Assembly: GCA_951799405.1 (NCBI GenBank)
Contig: OX637339.1
Location: 4,216,001-4,280,000 of the forward strand
Length of the DNA: 64,000 bases
Reading direction: 5' to 3'
Origin: Agapetus fuscipes
Taxonomy: Eukaryota > Arthropoda > Insecta > Trichoptera > Glossosomatidae
Shown: positions 11,301 to 23,700 of the stretch, one piece after another
How the letters are laid out: the number at the start of each line of letters is the position of its first letter
How positions within the stretch are numbered: position 1 is the first letter of the stretch
The notes under the pieces: model-generated
Seen by the model: only the letters and a program-made list of their open reading frames with translations
Told to the model about the DNA's origin: nothing
Databases searched by the model: none
Made by a program: the position numbers and the translations under genes

Positions 11301-14223
11301 CTGATAACCCCAGTGAGAATCTAACAAAGTAAAAAATAAAAAATCAAACAAAGAGTAAGCAAGCTAATAAAAAGAAATTGGTAATATATTTTGATAGAGC
11401 TGTAATAGACGGAGGTGAGTTACCCTTGAGTGTTTCCTCAACGACCTCCACTATCCTGTCTATCTGCTGCACCCCCACCACGCTGAGGCCCTGCAGGTAG
11501 GAGGCACGGGGCATGCCCTGGGGGACACAGCCCGCCACCACCACATGGCGCCCCCGCTTCATGCCCAACTCTATCTCATTCCTGCAACATAACACATGCA
11601 ATGGCAATTTGCCGACTGAGGCTGAAATTGAGTGTCTGCCGGCCGGTTTTGAAAGGTGTCAACCGTGTGTTGGAGACTCCTGCGTGGTCCCATGGCCAAT
11701 CGGTCGCAAACAACCTGTCCACAGACAGCTCGGCCATGGACAATTTGGTCACAGACAGCTCGGCCATGGACAAATTGGTCACAAACAACATGTCCAGAGA
11801 CAGCTCGGCCATGGACAATTTGGTCACAAACATGTTCACAGACAGCTCGGCCATGGACAAATTGGTCACAAACAACATGTCCAGAGACAGCTCGGCCATG
11901 AACAAATTGGTCAACAGTTCGTCAATACAACTTTTCGGTCACATACACATACAAAGACAGCTTCATCAAAGAAAACAACAATTAAGTACCTACAACTACA
12001 GTAATTACAAAGATTTCTTGGAAGTTTTTTGTGACGGAGCTGTCTGTGGACCTATTTTGTATGTGACCGAAATATCGTTGACTGAAAAGGCATGTGGACG
12101 ATTTGTCCATGGACAAGCTGTCTGTGGATGAGTTATCTTTGAACAATTTGTCATGACGGCTCCTGCATTACAGTACTAAATAACCCAATATAAACATATT
12201 TGTTTTTACTATCAAGTATTTTTTCACTGTAATAATAATAATATTAGGATGATTTATTTGGTGAGCGCTGTTTTTGTGTGTATCACACCTCAAGAGCCCT
12301 CTAAACTATAGGATTGAATATTGAGGCAATATCTTTGATAAAATGATAGGATTATTTATTTCGCAAGCAATACTTTTTGTGAATTGCACCTCAAAAATCT
12401 TCTGAAAGCTTTAACATCACTACCAACTAGGAGAAATATTCGACAAGATACCTAAAGTGATCCTCCGCGGGATTTTTGACAGTACACGAGTTGAGCAGCC
12501 AAAGATCAGCCGCCCATTTGTCATCAGTTAAGCGGTAGCCATACGCAGCGAGCTGACCCGCCATGTACTCCGAGTCCGAGCTGTTGTGGGCGCAGCCCCA
12601 GGTCTTCACATAGACAACTTGGGTGCCTGAAACACATGTGTATCTAAGAAAATCTTGTTCACTTGATAATGGTGTGAAAGCATCGAAAGCGCTCGAGGAA
12701 ATATATCAACTTGTGAAGAAAAACTTTGTGTTTTATTTTTACGTTATTAATTTAAAATTAATCTCCCCAATGTAGATACACAAACCCTTAAAATTTTAAG
12801 AAAATCTAAATTTCACCAATATAAAATTACAATCTTCTTCTTCATCAACAGTTCCCAGTCCACTATTGAGTATCGGCTTCCGGAAAACTCCTCCCATTGC
12901 TCCCTTCCTTTTTTTACGTTTTGTAAAATTGACGGTGTTATGGCCAAGGGGGCCAAGGGGGCCAAGTGGGTTGATCTTTCTAGCGTGTTTGGAATAGAAA
13001 AACGTTGGTTCGATACCCGCCTGGGTCATTGGACCATAACTTTGACCCTGGTTCAACAGATGTTATTGGGTAATAAATAATAATAATAATAATCTAAGTT
13101 GCAAGGATATATTCATTTAAAGCTCTCAGATGCATGCCCACAAACCAACACGTGTAGTTCGCGCTTACAAATGCAGAATGCGTACTTACAAATAAAATCC
13201 AAACCTCAAATGAACATAAGCCCCACAACTTTTGCCCGGGTAATTATTAATTAATAATTCAATAAAATAAACCATAATTAATTATTAATTGATGATATTA
13301 TTAATACCTACCTGTTTTTGGCCAGACAGAATAGGTTGGTGAATTGCATTTCTCTTCACAATTTCTTTTTTTTAATTAAAAATAATAAGTTCCTATAAAT
13401 CGAAATATATATTTTTTTCATTTGCCCATCCCTACGCCCCTTTATATGTTTTTCATATGGATTTGAATGGTGGATAGGAGGCGCCTTAGAAATCTCACTC
13501 AGGGCGCTGGTATTGCTAAAACCGTCACTGCTACCAACTGAGCTATCGATCAAGACATGCAAACATTCCACCAACTGAGCTATCGATCAAGACATGCAAG
13601 CATTCCACCAACTGATCGATCCGACAGGAGCTACCTATCTATAATCTATAATCTAAGTTGCAAGGATATATTCATTCAAAGCTCTCAGATGTATGCCCAC
13701 AAACAAACACGTGTAGTTCGCGCTTACAAATGCTGATTGTGTACTTACAAATAAAATCCAAACCTCAAATGAACATAAGCCCTGCAACTCTTGCCGACAT
13801 TCCCTGAAACAGGGGTGACATACCAATAACAAAAAAATCATTATCATTCGCCCTAACAACCTGGCCGTGTGATGCTACAACTTAAATGTCCATGTCAAAT
13901 GTACAGACTACTTTCCAAGCATAGATCTTTCCATGGTCGATAAAGCGACTTTAATTTTTTGGATAGTATTGGCTGTGGGAGACCTTGTGTGAAATCCGTA
14001 GGTAAGATATTTACAGAATTTAAAGAATCACAGTTTATTTACCTGGAATAACACTCTCCAGTACAACCTTTTCACGAAAGTGTTCAGCATTTTCAGCATT
14101 TTGTTTTTTGCGTGAACGTACGGTGACTGATTTTTTGTTGGCATATCTCTCTTTAGGAGTGATGTCGTCCGATGTAAATAGATCCTCAATGTCGTCAACT
14201 TCATTCAACCAATCCCCGGTCAT
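8329..14223 (-). CDS. Cdkal1: CDKAL1-like threonylcarbamoyladenosine tRNA methylthiotransferase (548 aa, 7 exons)
   Basis: Exons: 14223-14043, 12626-12452, 11581-11424, 11179-10913, 10128-9963, 9309-9202, 8920-8329. All junctions are GT-AG and sum to 549 codons (human CDKAL1 is about 579 aa). The family converts t6A to ms2t6A at position 37 of lysine tRNA, using two iron-sulfur clusters and radical SAM chemistry at the ER. The N-terminal methylthiotransferase domain has Cys72 ([13 protein letters not shown]), Cys108 ([11 protein letters not shown]) and Cys137 (VVVAGCVPQ). The radical SAM triad C-x3-C-x2-C is Cys214, 218, 221 ([16 protein letters not shown]). A TRAM-like region spans about residues 430-490, and the last 25 residues are a hydrophobic segment ending RIVLKF, the tail anchor expected in animal orthologues. 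The start ATG at 14223 is the first in frame. Introns carry LINE, SINE and minisatellite sequence. Confidence 0.95.
9475..9708 (-). repeat. LINE 3'-tail repeat, family A (diverged)
   Basis: Contains AAGCAGACATG, the CATGCTGCATGTG block, a CCTTGCATCTCTTACTGACC segment, ACATTGGCAAAGTGAA and a trailing GTGAAGGAAC. It lies in an intron of the CDKAL1-like gene. Confidence 0.65.
10191..10344. mobile_element. MITE family M, best-preserved copy
   Basis: Inverted ends GGCTCGTTACAGACTAGACG and, from the right, GGCGCTTTTCACACTAGGCA. TAA precedes and TAG follows, which fits a 3-bp Harbinger-like duplication with one mismatch. The core is TATGAAAGCTTTCA. Related copies lie at 5020, 30435 and 59766. Confidence 0.55.
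10525..10750 (-). repeat. LINE fragment: C-terminal coding end, family R
   Basis: Read on the minus strand it gives a degraded peptide of the type [13 protein letters not shown]...[11 protein letters not shown], ending in a GHP-stop, typical of the tail after reverse transcriptase in RTE-like LINEs. The same end occurs at 20085-20318 and 52265-52560. It sits beside a fragment of the family A tail (10430-10515). Confidence 0.6.
11700..11935. repeat. Minisatellite in the intron between exons 2 and 3 of the CDKAL1-like gene
   Basis: Five near-identical blocks of CAGACAGCTCGGCCATGGAC or the CCAGAGACAGC variant, alternating with TTTGGTCACA or AAATTGGTCACAAAC. Spacing is irregular (roughly 36, 51 and 63 bases). 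The array is open in three plus frames and one minus frame, a consequence of the repeat. A scrambled, inverted remnant (CATGGACAAGCTGTCTGTGG) lies at 12105-12125. Confidence 0.8.
12931..13365 (+). repeat. tRNA-derived SINE, family D, split by a LINE tail
   Basis: The head GGTGTTATGGCCAAGGGGGC and the box B-like GGTTCGATACCCGCC resemble a type II (Leu/Ser-like) tRNA. It continues with CAACAGATGTTATTGGGTAA, is interrupted by the repeat at 13091-13233, and resumes with the AT-rich part and GAATAGGTTGGTGAATTGCA. Compare the uninterrupted copies at 37243-37503 and 40330-40588. Confidence 0.65.
13091..13233 (-). repeat. LINE 3'-tail repeat nested inside a SINE
   Basis: Starts at ATCTAAGTTGCAAGGATATA, contains ACACGTGTAGTTCGCGCTTA and stops at CACAACTTTTGCC. 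SINE sequence flanks it on both sides, so it inserted later than the SINE. Confidence 0.6.
13460..13825 (-). repeat. Partial family B SINE followed by a family A tail
   Basis: From 13490 to 13620 there are duplicated pieces of the SINE head (CCAACTGAGCTATCGATCAA twice). From 13639 a LINE tail copy follows, closely related to the one at 13091, ending at ACAGGGGTGACATACCAATA. No gene is present. Confidence 0.55.
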
Positions 14224-17200
14224 TTTAGAACACTTGTTTTTACAATAAATGTTTATTTCAAAAAAATATGGAAGAGGTTTTTGAGGTTATTGAGCTGTCA
14301 TCAGACATAACCTCAAAATAAAATTGACAGTGGAAATAAACAGGTAGGTATAAAAGTTTATCATGTTGGTAAATTTATGTAATATAAATATTGAGGATCT
14401 GTTCCATATTAAAAATCTACAAATTTTATATTTTTCGCACAGAGTAGGTAAGGATTTTTCGCTACGATTTTTGTAGTTTTAAATATTAGCTCTCAAGCAT
14501 AATATACAATAATTTTTTTTGGACAGAATATTGGACATTAACATTATTGTGACGTCACCTGGGCCGTGTTGCTAAAGTAAATTAAGCTGTGTTATTGGTT
14601 GCTAAGGATGGCGGTCCCATGAAAGACTGATGTTTAGTCACTCATCCTAAAAAAAATTTAAAAAAACTGGCTATGGTCTCGGTATGAGCAGGTATGAGTT
14701 CCAAAATTGTGACGTCACACGACCCGGCTTCTAGCGAAGAGGCTAACTAATATGTTGTTGTTGATAATGTAGATCCTTTGGTGTGTGCAGAATGATCTCA
14801 CCACAATATCACATGTAAAACTTGCTTGCTATGTCAAATTCCGGCTATTCGTGCCTAACCAATTTATTTGGTAAAATAAAAAAACATTTTTCTAAAAGCG
14901 TTATTTATTTGGTCTTCAGCTTTTGTTTATAAAAATACTAATGATTCACCAAAACCATCAAAACACAAAAACAAAATACTGGTTACAATACAAGCACTTA
15001 AAAACTACAACAAATAATATCTAAGTTGCATAAAAAATAATATCTAACTCAGATGGATTTCAAATCTATCTTTAAACACGTCATCTTTGATGTAAAACAA
15101 GCAAAAAATATTTACAGAATTCCGTTCTGTAGGCAAATTATTGATCTGTATTGTTTGATTTAATGAAAAAACATATTGTTAAAAGTGAAAGAAAACCGCC
15201 ATTTCATGTTAAAATGAAAAACTTTGACAGTGAAGCAAATCTATATGGATCTATACAGCTTTGAATTAATTTAGATGACAGCTAAAGGAGGGCGCTGTTA
15301 TGACTTAGAGGCTTTAAAACTCCTAAAATCAATAGGTATTATTTTGCTTTTCTTCAACAGAATAGTTCTTAGAATTAAGCAATGGAGGTAACTTCACATT
15401 GAACTGTAAAAAGTTATGTTTTACAAGATGGTGATATTACTTCCAATTTTCAGTTTAAGCTGTGTTGATCCATATTTTGTTAATAAAACTGGTTTATTTT
15501 ATTAATCTAATGGTAAGTACTTTTTTTTATTAAATAATAATACTGATCAAAAATAATAATAATGTTGTCAAAAAAATACATTAAATTAGGAACTTCTTTT
15601 CCAAAATACGGAATCCTTACGTATTAAAATAGACAACCATTTTCATTTTATGTGTTGCCATCTTAATAGAATATTGTGTTATCTAGGTAATAATAAATAC
15701 GTAAGTACAAAGGAGTTATTTTTTAAGGTTTGCCAATATAAGTTTACAAAAAATCTTGAGACTGAGTCATTTAATTTTATTTATTTGAATCATATGGGTA
15801 GTCGTTATAACTTTAACTTCAGTCGACACATTAAAATGACAAAACAAATACCTCCACAGTGGAATAAACAAAAAAAAACAATTATTTGTACTGGCAGCCC
15901 TGTCTCTTTATAAGAGTTCTTTTTTCAAAATTTAAAATGTCAAAATATATTTTTGACAAATTCTTTCAGAGATTAAAAAAAATCATCGAGTACAAAAGAA
16001 CTAATGCAATAAAATGCATTTACAAAAAAACTTAGTAATACTTTAAATGCTTTTAACAAGCGCCAATAGACCTTGTACATCAGATCAATTTAGCTCAAAA
16101 CATTTTAATAAAATAAGAACACTTACACACCTATTGTAGTTATAAATAATTATCCTAGGTTTTGAGTTCCTCATGTTATACTTGCATTAAATGCATTATC
16201 AAAATACACAATTTCTTGCTATAAATATATAGAATCACAATTAATAATAAATATGTAGTTATCTGCATTGACAGTTCAATACTGGTCCAATATTTATTGA
16301 GGAATTTAATGTCCTCTTGAAATACTTTATTGTCATTAAAGTAAAAGTAAGTAGATTATATTATGAGTATGATAGAATCAAATGCAGCAATGTCGGATTT
16401 TTTCACTCAAATGAGATAAATACATTAAAACATAGAAAATGGCATTCTCTGTGTTTCCATATATATTTATTACATTAAAAAACTCTTTTTATCTCATTTT
16501 TGTAACCTTGTACACCACAAGTGCATTGGACTCCACACATGTAAAGTGGGGAAATAAATGTGCTGTCACTTGGCCGGGCTAGAGGCAGGCCAGATAGTAA
16601 TAACTTCAATACCATGTGGTAGATTGAAAAGACACTATAGGGCTATGTACTGCATTTAGAATAACTGTCACCGTGATGTATTTCAAAATGCTGTAAAATG
16701 AATAATCCATGATTATCGGGAATCCATTTTTTATAAAATCAGGGATATTTTGAATGTAGACTCCATTTAAAGATATCAAAAATGAGAAAAAAAGTATTTT
16801 CAAATTGCAACACTTGGTGTTGCCATAGTGGCTACTTTTTCCTTAAAAATAGGTTAATTTTTATTTTTTTTTATTTAAAAAAAATAGATTTGTGAAGAGG
16901 AATGCAATTCACCAACCTATTCTGCCTGGCCAGAAACAGGTATTAATATCATCATTTAATAATTCATTATTGTTTATTTTTAATGAATTATTAAATAATA
17001 ATTACCCAATAACATCTGTTGAACCAGGGTCAAAGTTATGGTCAAATGACCCAAGCGGGGATCGAACCAACGTTATTCTATTCCAAATACGTTAGAAAGA
17101 TCAGCCCACTTGGCCCACTGCCATAGCCCCGACAAAATATCCTACTTAACTTTCAAAAGGAATACTTTACTTCTTTTAGTGATAACTTAATACTAAGTAA

Positions 17201-17783
17201 TATCTTTGATATTTTTTCAATTGATGTCACACATCTGGGGCTCTTGAGGTTTGTTCCACACAAAACAGTGCTCACCCAATAAATCATCCTATAATTATAA
17301 TTATCTAGATATCGCCTCCTTCAAGGTAAAACCGAATAAGTACTGATTCACTGATTTGAAAAATTGTAGATAAACATTTCACTGGGTGTAACTTCTTATA
17401 GTAAGTGAACTAATTATAAGGAAGTGCCCATGAAAAACTTCTTAACTACAGGATTTTCACACTTCTTTAGTGTTTTCTCTCGTAGAAAATTAGAAAAATA
17501 GTACATTTATGGGAGAAATCCACGTTAGCTTAAAATGTCACTTTTTCAGTTTTAGCTTTCAGAAATCGATATTTTTCCAGGTTCTTTAAATTTTGTTTGA
17601 TTTGGACACAAATCATTAGTATAATGGTAGCAGACTTCAATGGGGCTGTAGGAGAAAGATGTTGGACAAACAGCGTTGGCTGCAGTTGATCAGGGGGACC
17701 AAGACCCATTCCGGGTTGTCGCGCCAGTGAAGCCACTGCAAGATTTCCATTTACAAATGTTGGCATGTGTCCGGGACATTTAG
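14224..17783. other. Intergenic region between the CDKAL1-like start and the transporter 3' end
   Basis: AT-rich. The first few hundred bases should hold the CDKAL1-like promoter; no motif was identified with confidence. Two pieces of a GTGACGTCAC-containing repeat family lie at about 14550-14640 and 14700-14750. A block at about 16355-16490 matches one at about 51070-51190. The SINE at 16882-17138 follows. The plus-strand frame at 15650-15913 has no recognisable content. Confidence 0.5.
16882..17138 (-). repeat. tRNA-derived SINE, family D
   Basis: Minus-strand copy: box B appears as GGGGATCGAACCAACG and the 3' part as CACCAACCTATTCTGCCTGG on the plus strand. It matches 37243-37503 over its length. 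Confidence 0.7.
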
Positions 17784-20700
17784 TTATTGGTGTACAAGAC
17801 CTCCATTTTGGCTTCTTTCCCTCAAGAGGATGCATGGTTGGGTCTCATCAAGGCTGGTCCCATCACTTGGTGTGTTGCGTTCCACGCTGTTCCATATTCC
17901 GTAGCCAAAGTAGATCAGTAACCCTGTGGAACATGAACAAAAATGTACAATACATTTCATTTGAATATTTCTCTTGGGTTTGGTGTTCATCTCAAATGAA
18001 CCAAGCTGCATTTATAGAGCGACTTCTTACCAGGTTGCCTCCGAAGAGGTTACATTTGGAACCTATTTATTTTCATAGGTAAGGAGGCCTTATACCAGCT
18101 GCTTCACTAGAAGCAGGGGCTTCCCAACTCCCGAGGGGGCTGGTTCTCATTTCTTGTGTCAGTTGAGTAAACCTTGGTTTAGTAACTTCTTCTTCTTTTC
18201 CTAATATTAATCTACACTCTGTTTATTGAGGAACTCTCTACCATTTTTTTGAGTGGTTGGCCTCGTAGACGCTGGCCATCTGGTATTTCCTATGCAACGA
18301 TTTGGGTTATCCTTCTTTCACTCAAGAACTCCTCTTCCTCCTCCACCTGACGATGTCTTCAGTGTCGCAAATGCTTCTGGTTTGGTAACACTGAATATTA
18401 TTTTTTTAATCAGGTCTGCACATTTGACTTTGACAAAAAAGCTGTTGTTTGTGAGAGTGAAGGATAACTATGATTTTGATATTGGTAAGCATCGTTGTAA
18501 GCTTTACTTGTGTTTTTTTTACCTGCGGCGATCCAAACTCCAAATCGAATCCAAGTCATGATGTCAAGACTCAGCATGAGGTAAATATTGATGAGAATAC
18601 TGAATCCTGGAAGCCAAGGAACAAATGGGACCTGGAAAGACAAGCGAAACCAATTTGAGTGTCATATTTTCACACTATGAGAGCGCTATGTTGTTTCTCA
18701 TTGTGTTGCTTATGAATGATTACAAAAGTAAGCGACAATAAGTGTGAATAAGTTTGTGAGTAAGTAATGGGAGTAACTGCTAATAGGCTTAATAGAAAAC
18801 AACTAAAAACAGAGGAAACTAATGTATTTCGGTCACGTTATGAGGAATGAAAAATCCTTCTCCATCTCACGTGAGTCACATCAGATTTCCATCTTATCAT
18901 ACTGGGAAAGTTGAGGGAAGAAGAGCACAAGGGTACCGAAAGCCATCGTGGCTGAAAAACCTATGGAAATAGTTTGACAAAAGCACCAAATCCCTATTTC
19001 GAGCCGCAGTATCTAAGATGAAGATCGCCACAATGTTTAAAGAAAGAAAAATTATAAAAAAAAGGGAAAATAATCTAAAGAATGATAACATAAAAGGGAC
19101 TTTAATCTTACCGCAAATGAAAGTTTCTTCTCCGAGATGGGTTGACGAGATATGACAAACAGAGTGGAGAAAACGAGGAATCCAGAGAGAGCAGTGAAGA
19201 ACAATGCTTCCAGTTTAAGCTCCAAGATATCAGTGCCGTAAACATTTATGCAGCCTGCGAATGCAAAGCACCAGACACCTGAAAAATTCAACAACAAATT
19301 AACCACGCGTACTTTCTGCAGCAGAACCACAATGATCCGAGTCAGATTCCTGGGTCTGGGTCGTGATAAACCCAGCTTGCCGCCGCTAGCGGGCATGAAT
19401 CAACTTCTAAGAAAATATCATTTTAATAACAGTCTCTCATCCGGAAGTTTATCTGCATTTGAAACTGCTTCGGCTTGAGAAAGAAACGTTCCGCCCCTAC
19501 GATAATCAAAGTTCTGCCTTTGAAATTATCAGCTCATATCAAAACAATAGATCCCTACATATGTGATGGGAGATTGGTAGCGTGGTCCAAGATGCAGTAG
19601 GAGGACAGAGTGAGGAGAGATTTCCCACAGCTTCTCCATAACCGCTATTCTGCTAAATTCCTTACACTTTGGATTTCAATCCAAGTCAGAGTTTGCTAGC
19701 GCTTGCGAAAGAACTCCATAGAAAAATCACAGTACACCTTATTTTTGGACACAAATCACTATCTCATCGCCTTAAGATCATAAGGAATTTAGCAGATTAG
19801 CGCTTCAGGTGACAAGTTGGAGGACAGCTGCAGGGGACTGATTGTCTGTAAGCTATCAACATTAATTATGTAACTAAACGGGAAAATTACTTACAATATA
19901 GGGTGACCATCAACGTGACAAGATTGGAGCTTAGTTTTGTTGGATACTGGTGATTATTGGCATTGACAAGTTGTCCCAAAAGCAACGGCAGAGTCATCCT
20001 CACTCTATCTTCTTCTTTTTTATTTGTCGATGAAAGATTGTACCTAAAATACAATATTTATTTAAAATATACAGAGGTAGTGTGAAAGGAAAAAGAGGTA
20101 CGTGACGACTGAGAAAAGTATGGAGTGATCAGATTGAGGAGATTATGAAAGAATGGGATATACGAAGTGAACGTAAAAGAAGAAAATGCATGAAAAAGGT
20201 GATGGATATGAATGAATTGAAAGAGGTATGTAAAGATAGGAAGAAATGGAGGCAGCTCTGCAGAGGCTCTGGCCACCCCTAGCGGAATGGCGACAGAGTT
20301 ACAGTTACAGTTTACCGAAAGGTTGATTAAATGGGTTTTATTTTATAATAAACAAGATTGTAATTTGATATAGTAATAAAACAACAAACCTGAGTAATAA
20401 AACGCAAGAGGCTACCATAGAGTAAGCAAGCAATGTTCCAATAGACATCATGTTTACCAATTGATCAAGTTTGAAAATGGCTGCCATCGTTCCTACAATA
20501 AGAAAAAAGTAAATAAGGTCTAAGTAAGAATAGTCTGCAATAATAATTTCAGTGTCTATTTTGAGAAGTCAGGTGGAGATTATAGACAATAATCATTGAT
20601 GACTGCTGACTCAGTATACTGAGAGAAGAAGGATTGAGGAGCAGACCTTGATATGAGTTAAAATCAAAAACAAAAGAGAGAATCCTTTTCTAAATCTTAT

Positions 20701-23700
20701 CAAATCCCAAAACAGGCCTTCCGTGATGAGATCACAAGTTTAGCAAATTAATCTATCAACTTTTCCTTTCTTTTTAAGAACCATGCTGTAGAGAAGTCTT
20801 CTCTTGATGACGTCGGATATGACTGACAAAATGTTAGGAAACCTGTCCTTCTCTAGAATACAATCTGTACACTCCGTTTTTTAATTCTATACTAAATGTC
20901 TAATGACCGTAATTCTAATTTTTAATTATTAATTGCTTGTCTTCTTGCATATTTCTTTTTCATGGTGATTCTTTTTCTCCAGTTGTTTATCTCATTACTA
21001 AAGATTATGACCCCTGATGATCTCTTCTGGGACTTCAGACAGTATCATGAAGACAAAGGCAAGAAAACTTAAATAAACTTACCAGTAAACAATCCAGCCA
21101 CCAGCGTTCCAACCATTGGCGTTTGGAATCTCTCGTTGATGTTGCCCATGAATTGAAACATCAAACCATCAGAAGCCATGGCGTAGATGATCCTAGGTAG
21201 AGGGAACATGGCACCAAGCAAGCTGGAAATATATATTGTCTTATAAGGCCTCATCAGACAAAAACTGGTAAGTTGAAAACGAGTGTAACATATTAGTATG
21301 AAATAATAATAATAATTGGACAATTCTATGTATGTAGCACCATTTAGTGGTACTAATAAGACAATCTTTTAAGTGCCAATTTGTGAATTCACTAAAGATT
21401 CACTGAAGTCAGAAGTTAAAATAAAAGATTTAAGATGTGTTCTTAGTTCACATACCTAGAGCATAGTCCGCACATAGCTCCAGCGCTGACAATATACTTG
21501 GCCGTGTCCCAACCTAGTATTTCATAGACATGAGGTAATGGAGCATCACCGTCCTATAATGAAAATAAATCCAGTCAATAAAGAATATGTCCATTGTAAC
21601 ACGAGTACCAGTTTGTGAGTCTGTCTATTGTGTTGCCTAACTTGTGATGTCTGCCTCGTGACATAATTTCCAGCACAAAAGTTACAATGTCTAATTATGT
21701 GCAGTGGCATACAATACTTTTTCTACAACCAAGAAATAAATAATGAAATGAGTAATAGTAGACATTATAATGTACTTGTCCATTTGAATGAATTAAAACT
21801 TTAATATGATTTATCATGCCCTTTGATTATGAATGTGTTTTTTTCTTACAGTGACAAAATCTTGGATGTTTCACAACATAAATAGCAAAAAAAGTCTGAA
21901 AGAAAAAGCTTCACCTGTAAATAATACGGCAACATCAAAGTCAAAACGGAAGACACTCCGAAGTACGCGAGGAATATGATGAGAAGAGAGGCCACTACAG
22001 CGATAGGAATGGATTTCTGGGGATCTTTAGCTTCCTCTCCAGCCGTGGCGACACAGTCAAAACCGATAAACCCATAGAAGCACGCGGCAGCCCCCCGGAT
22101 GATGCCTGCTATACCATACGGAGCAAAACCACCACTTCCATAGCCCTTGGGCACGTCCTTGAGGCGCCAGTTCTTGCCTTCGGCTGAAACAAATAGGTGA
22201 ACTTTATTTGAGCTGCTGGTTTCCAAAATCCACTATCTCCAATTCCAAAGAAAAAATTACTTGGGGTACCAAAATTAATAATAATTTTACAAACATGAGT
22301 TTGTGTGTACGTTGTGTGAATACGTTAGGGGTAGCTTTAAGGTTGCCCCAATAACAGACAGGATTCGAGAATCCCAATTCCGGTGGTTCGGCCATGTGAT
22401 GCGAAGAGACAATGAACATATTGTCCAAAAAGCCCTCAGCATTCCCACAGGACCAAGAGGCAGAGGCCGCCCAATGGCAACATGGCGGGCCAATATTGGA
22501 AAATAAATGCAAAAGGGAAACCTGACAGAGGAGATGAGCCAGGATAGAAAAGTTTGGCGTCTTCGAACAAGGAGGGCCGACCCCAAATGATGGGATAAGG
22601 CAAAGAGAAAGAAGAAGATGAGTTTGTGTGTACATGTATCTAGGTGCATGCGCCTAAACAAACTGGGTAGTATGTGTGTGGAACAATCCACTATATGAGT
22701 ATGTGGAATAATCTAGAACATGCAAGAATCGTCTCTTTTGTACCTATGTATACGAGTCGCAATGGTGTGAAGAGCCAGAAACGCTTGTAACATTGTAACG
22801 CGAAGTCGATAGAGCTAGAGAAGTACTGTGTAGCCGTATATTGTGCAAAATAAACTGTTAAATAAATCACAGTTTCATTAAAAAGAACCCCGGTAAAATT
22901 TATAACAATAATACATGTAAAATTTAAATAGCGCGCTTAATCGCACTAGCCCCTCCAAGGGGGCTTAGGCGCAAAGGCTCAATTTGGTCTACAGTACCGT
23001 CTGAAAGAGAATATTGAAAGAACAACTAAAAATCATCTGGTAATCAGCATCTGGTAAATGTTGACTGGGGTAGCATTCTTTCGGGTAAGACTATTGATGA
23101 AGCATTGGACCGTTTCTATGAAATTTTGTATAATTGTATACAACTGTTCGTTCCATCAAAAATACATACAAGTTCTCAAAGATTTCCCGTTTGGTATTCA
23201 CACCCATTGGTCAAAGTTATAAGGGAAAAACTAAAGGTTCATAAGAAATGGAAAAAATCAGGCCTACTTCAGGACTATGATGAATATTCCTTACTTAGAG
23301 AACGCCAAAAAAAAATGCAACTCGAATGTTACAGAACCTTTATTAATAGAACAGAGTTAAATATTAAAAATGACCCAAAGAATATCCACAGCTACGTTAA
23401 ATGTATGAAATCACAATCAGGTTTCCCACAAAACATGTATTATAAAAACACTGTAACTAACGAAATGGAACAGGTATGCGAGATGTTCAGTGACTTCTTT
23501 CAGTCATCGTTTACATCGAGTGCTTGTCCAGTACCAGACGTGGTGAGCCCTGGAGAGATTGATATCGCCCGCATTTTTTTTGAACCATCTGATATTTTGA
23601 AAAATCTCAAACAAATGGACTTGAATAAAAGTCCGGGCCCCGATGGAATTCCCCCGCTATTCATAGTTAAATGCGCAGAGGAATTGGTCGCTCCGCTTTC

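Noticed and set aside
11700..11935. CRISPR-like regular repeats
   Set aside because: The context is eukaryotic and spacing is irregular without unique spacers; it is a minisatellite.
11513..12131. Long overlapping open frames on both strands (up to 176 codons)
   Set aside because: They are produced by the GC-richer minisatellite inside a CDKAL1-like intron; no domain, start context or splice support.
15650..15913. Plus-strand 87-codon ORF
   Set aside because: AT-rich, no domain, surrounded by non-coding sequence.
17530..17835. Minus-strand ORF overlapping the transporter's last exon
   Set aside because: Different frame from the spliced transporter, which stops at 17784; no splice signal joining it was needed.
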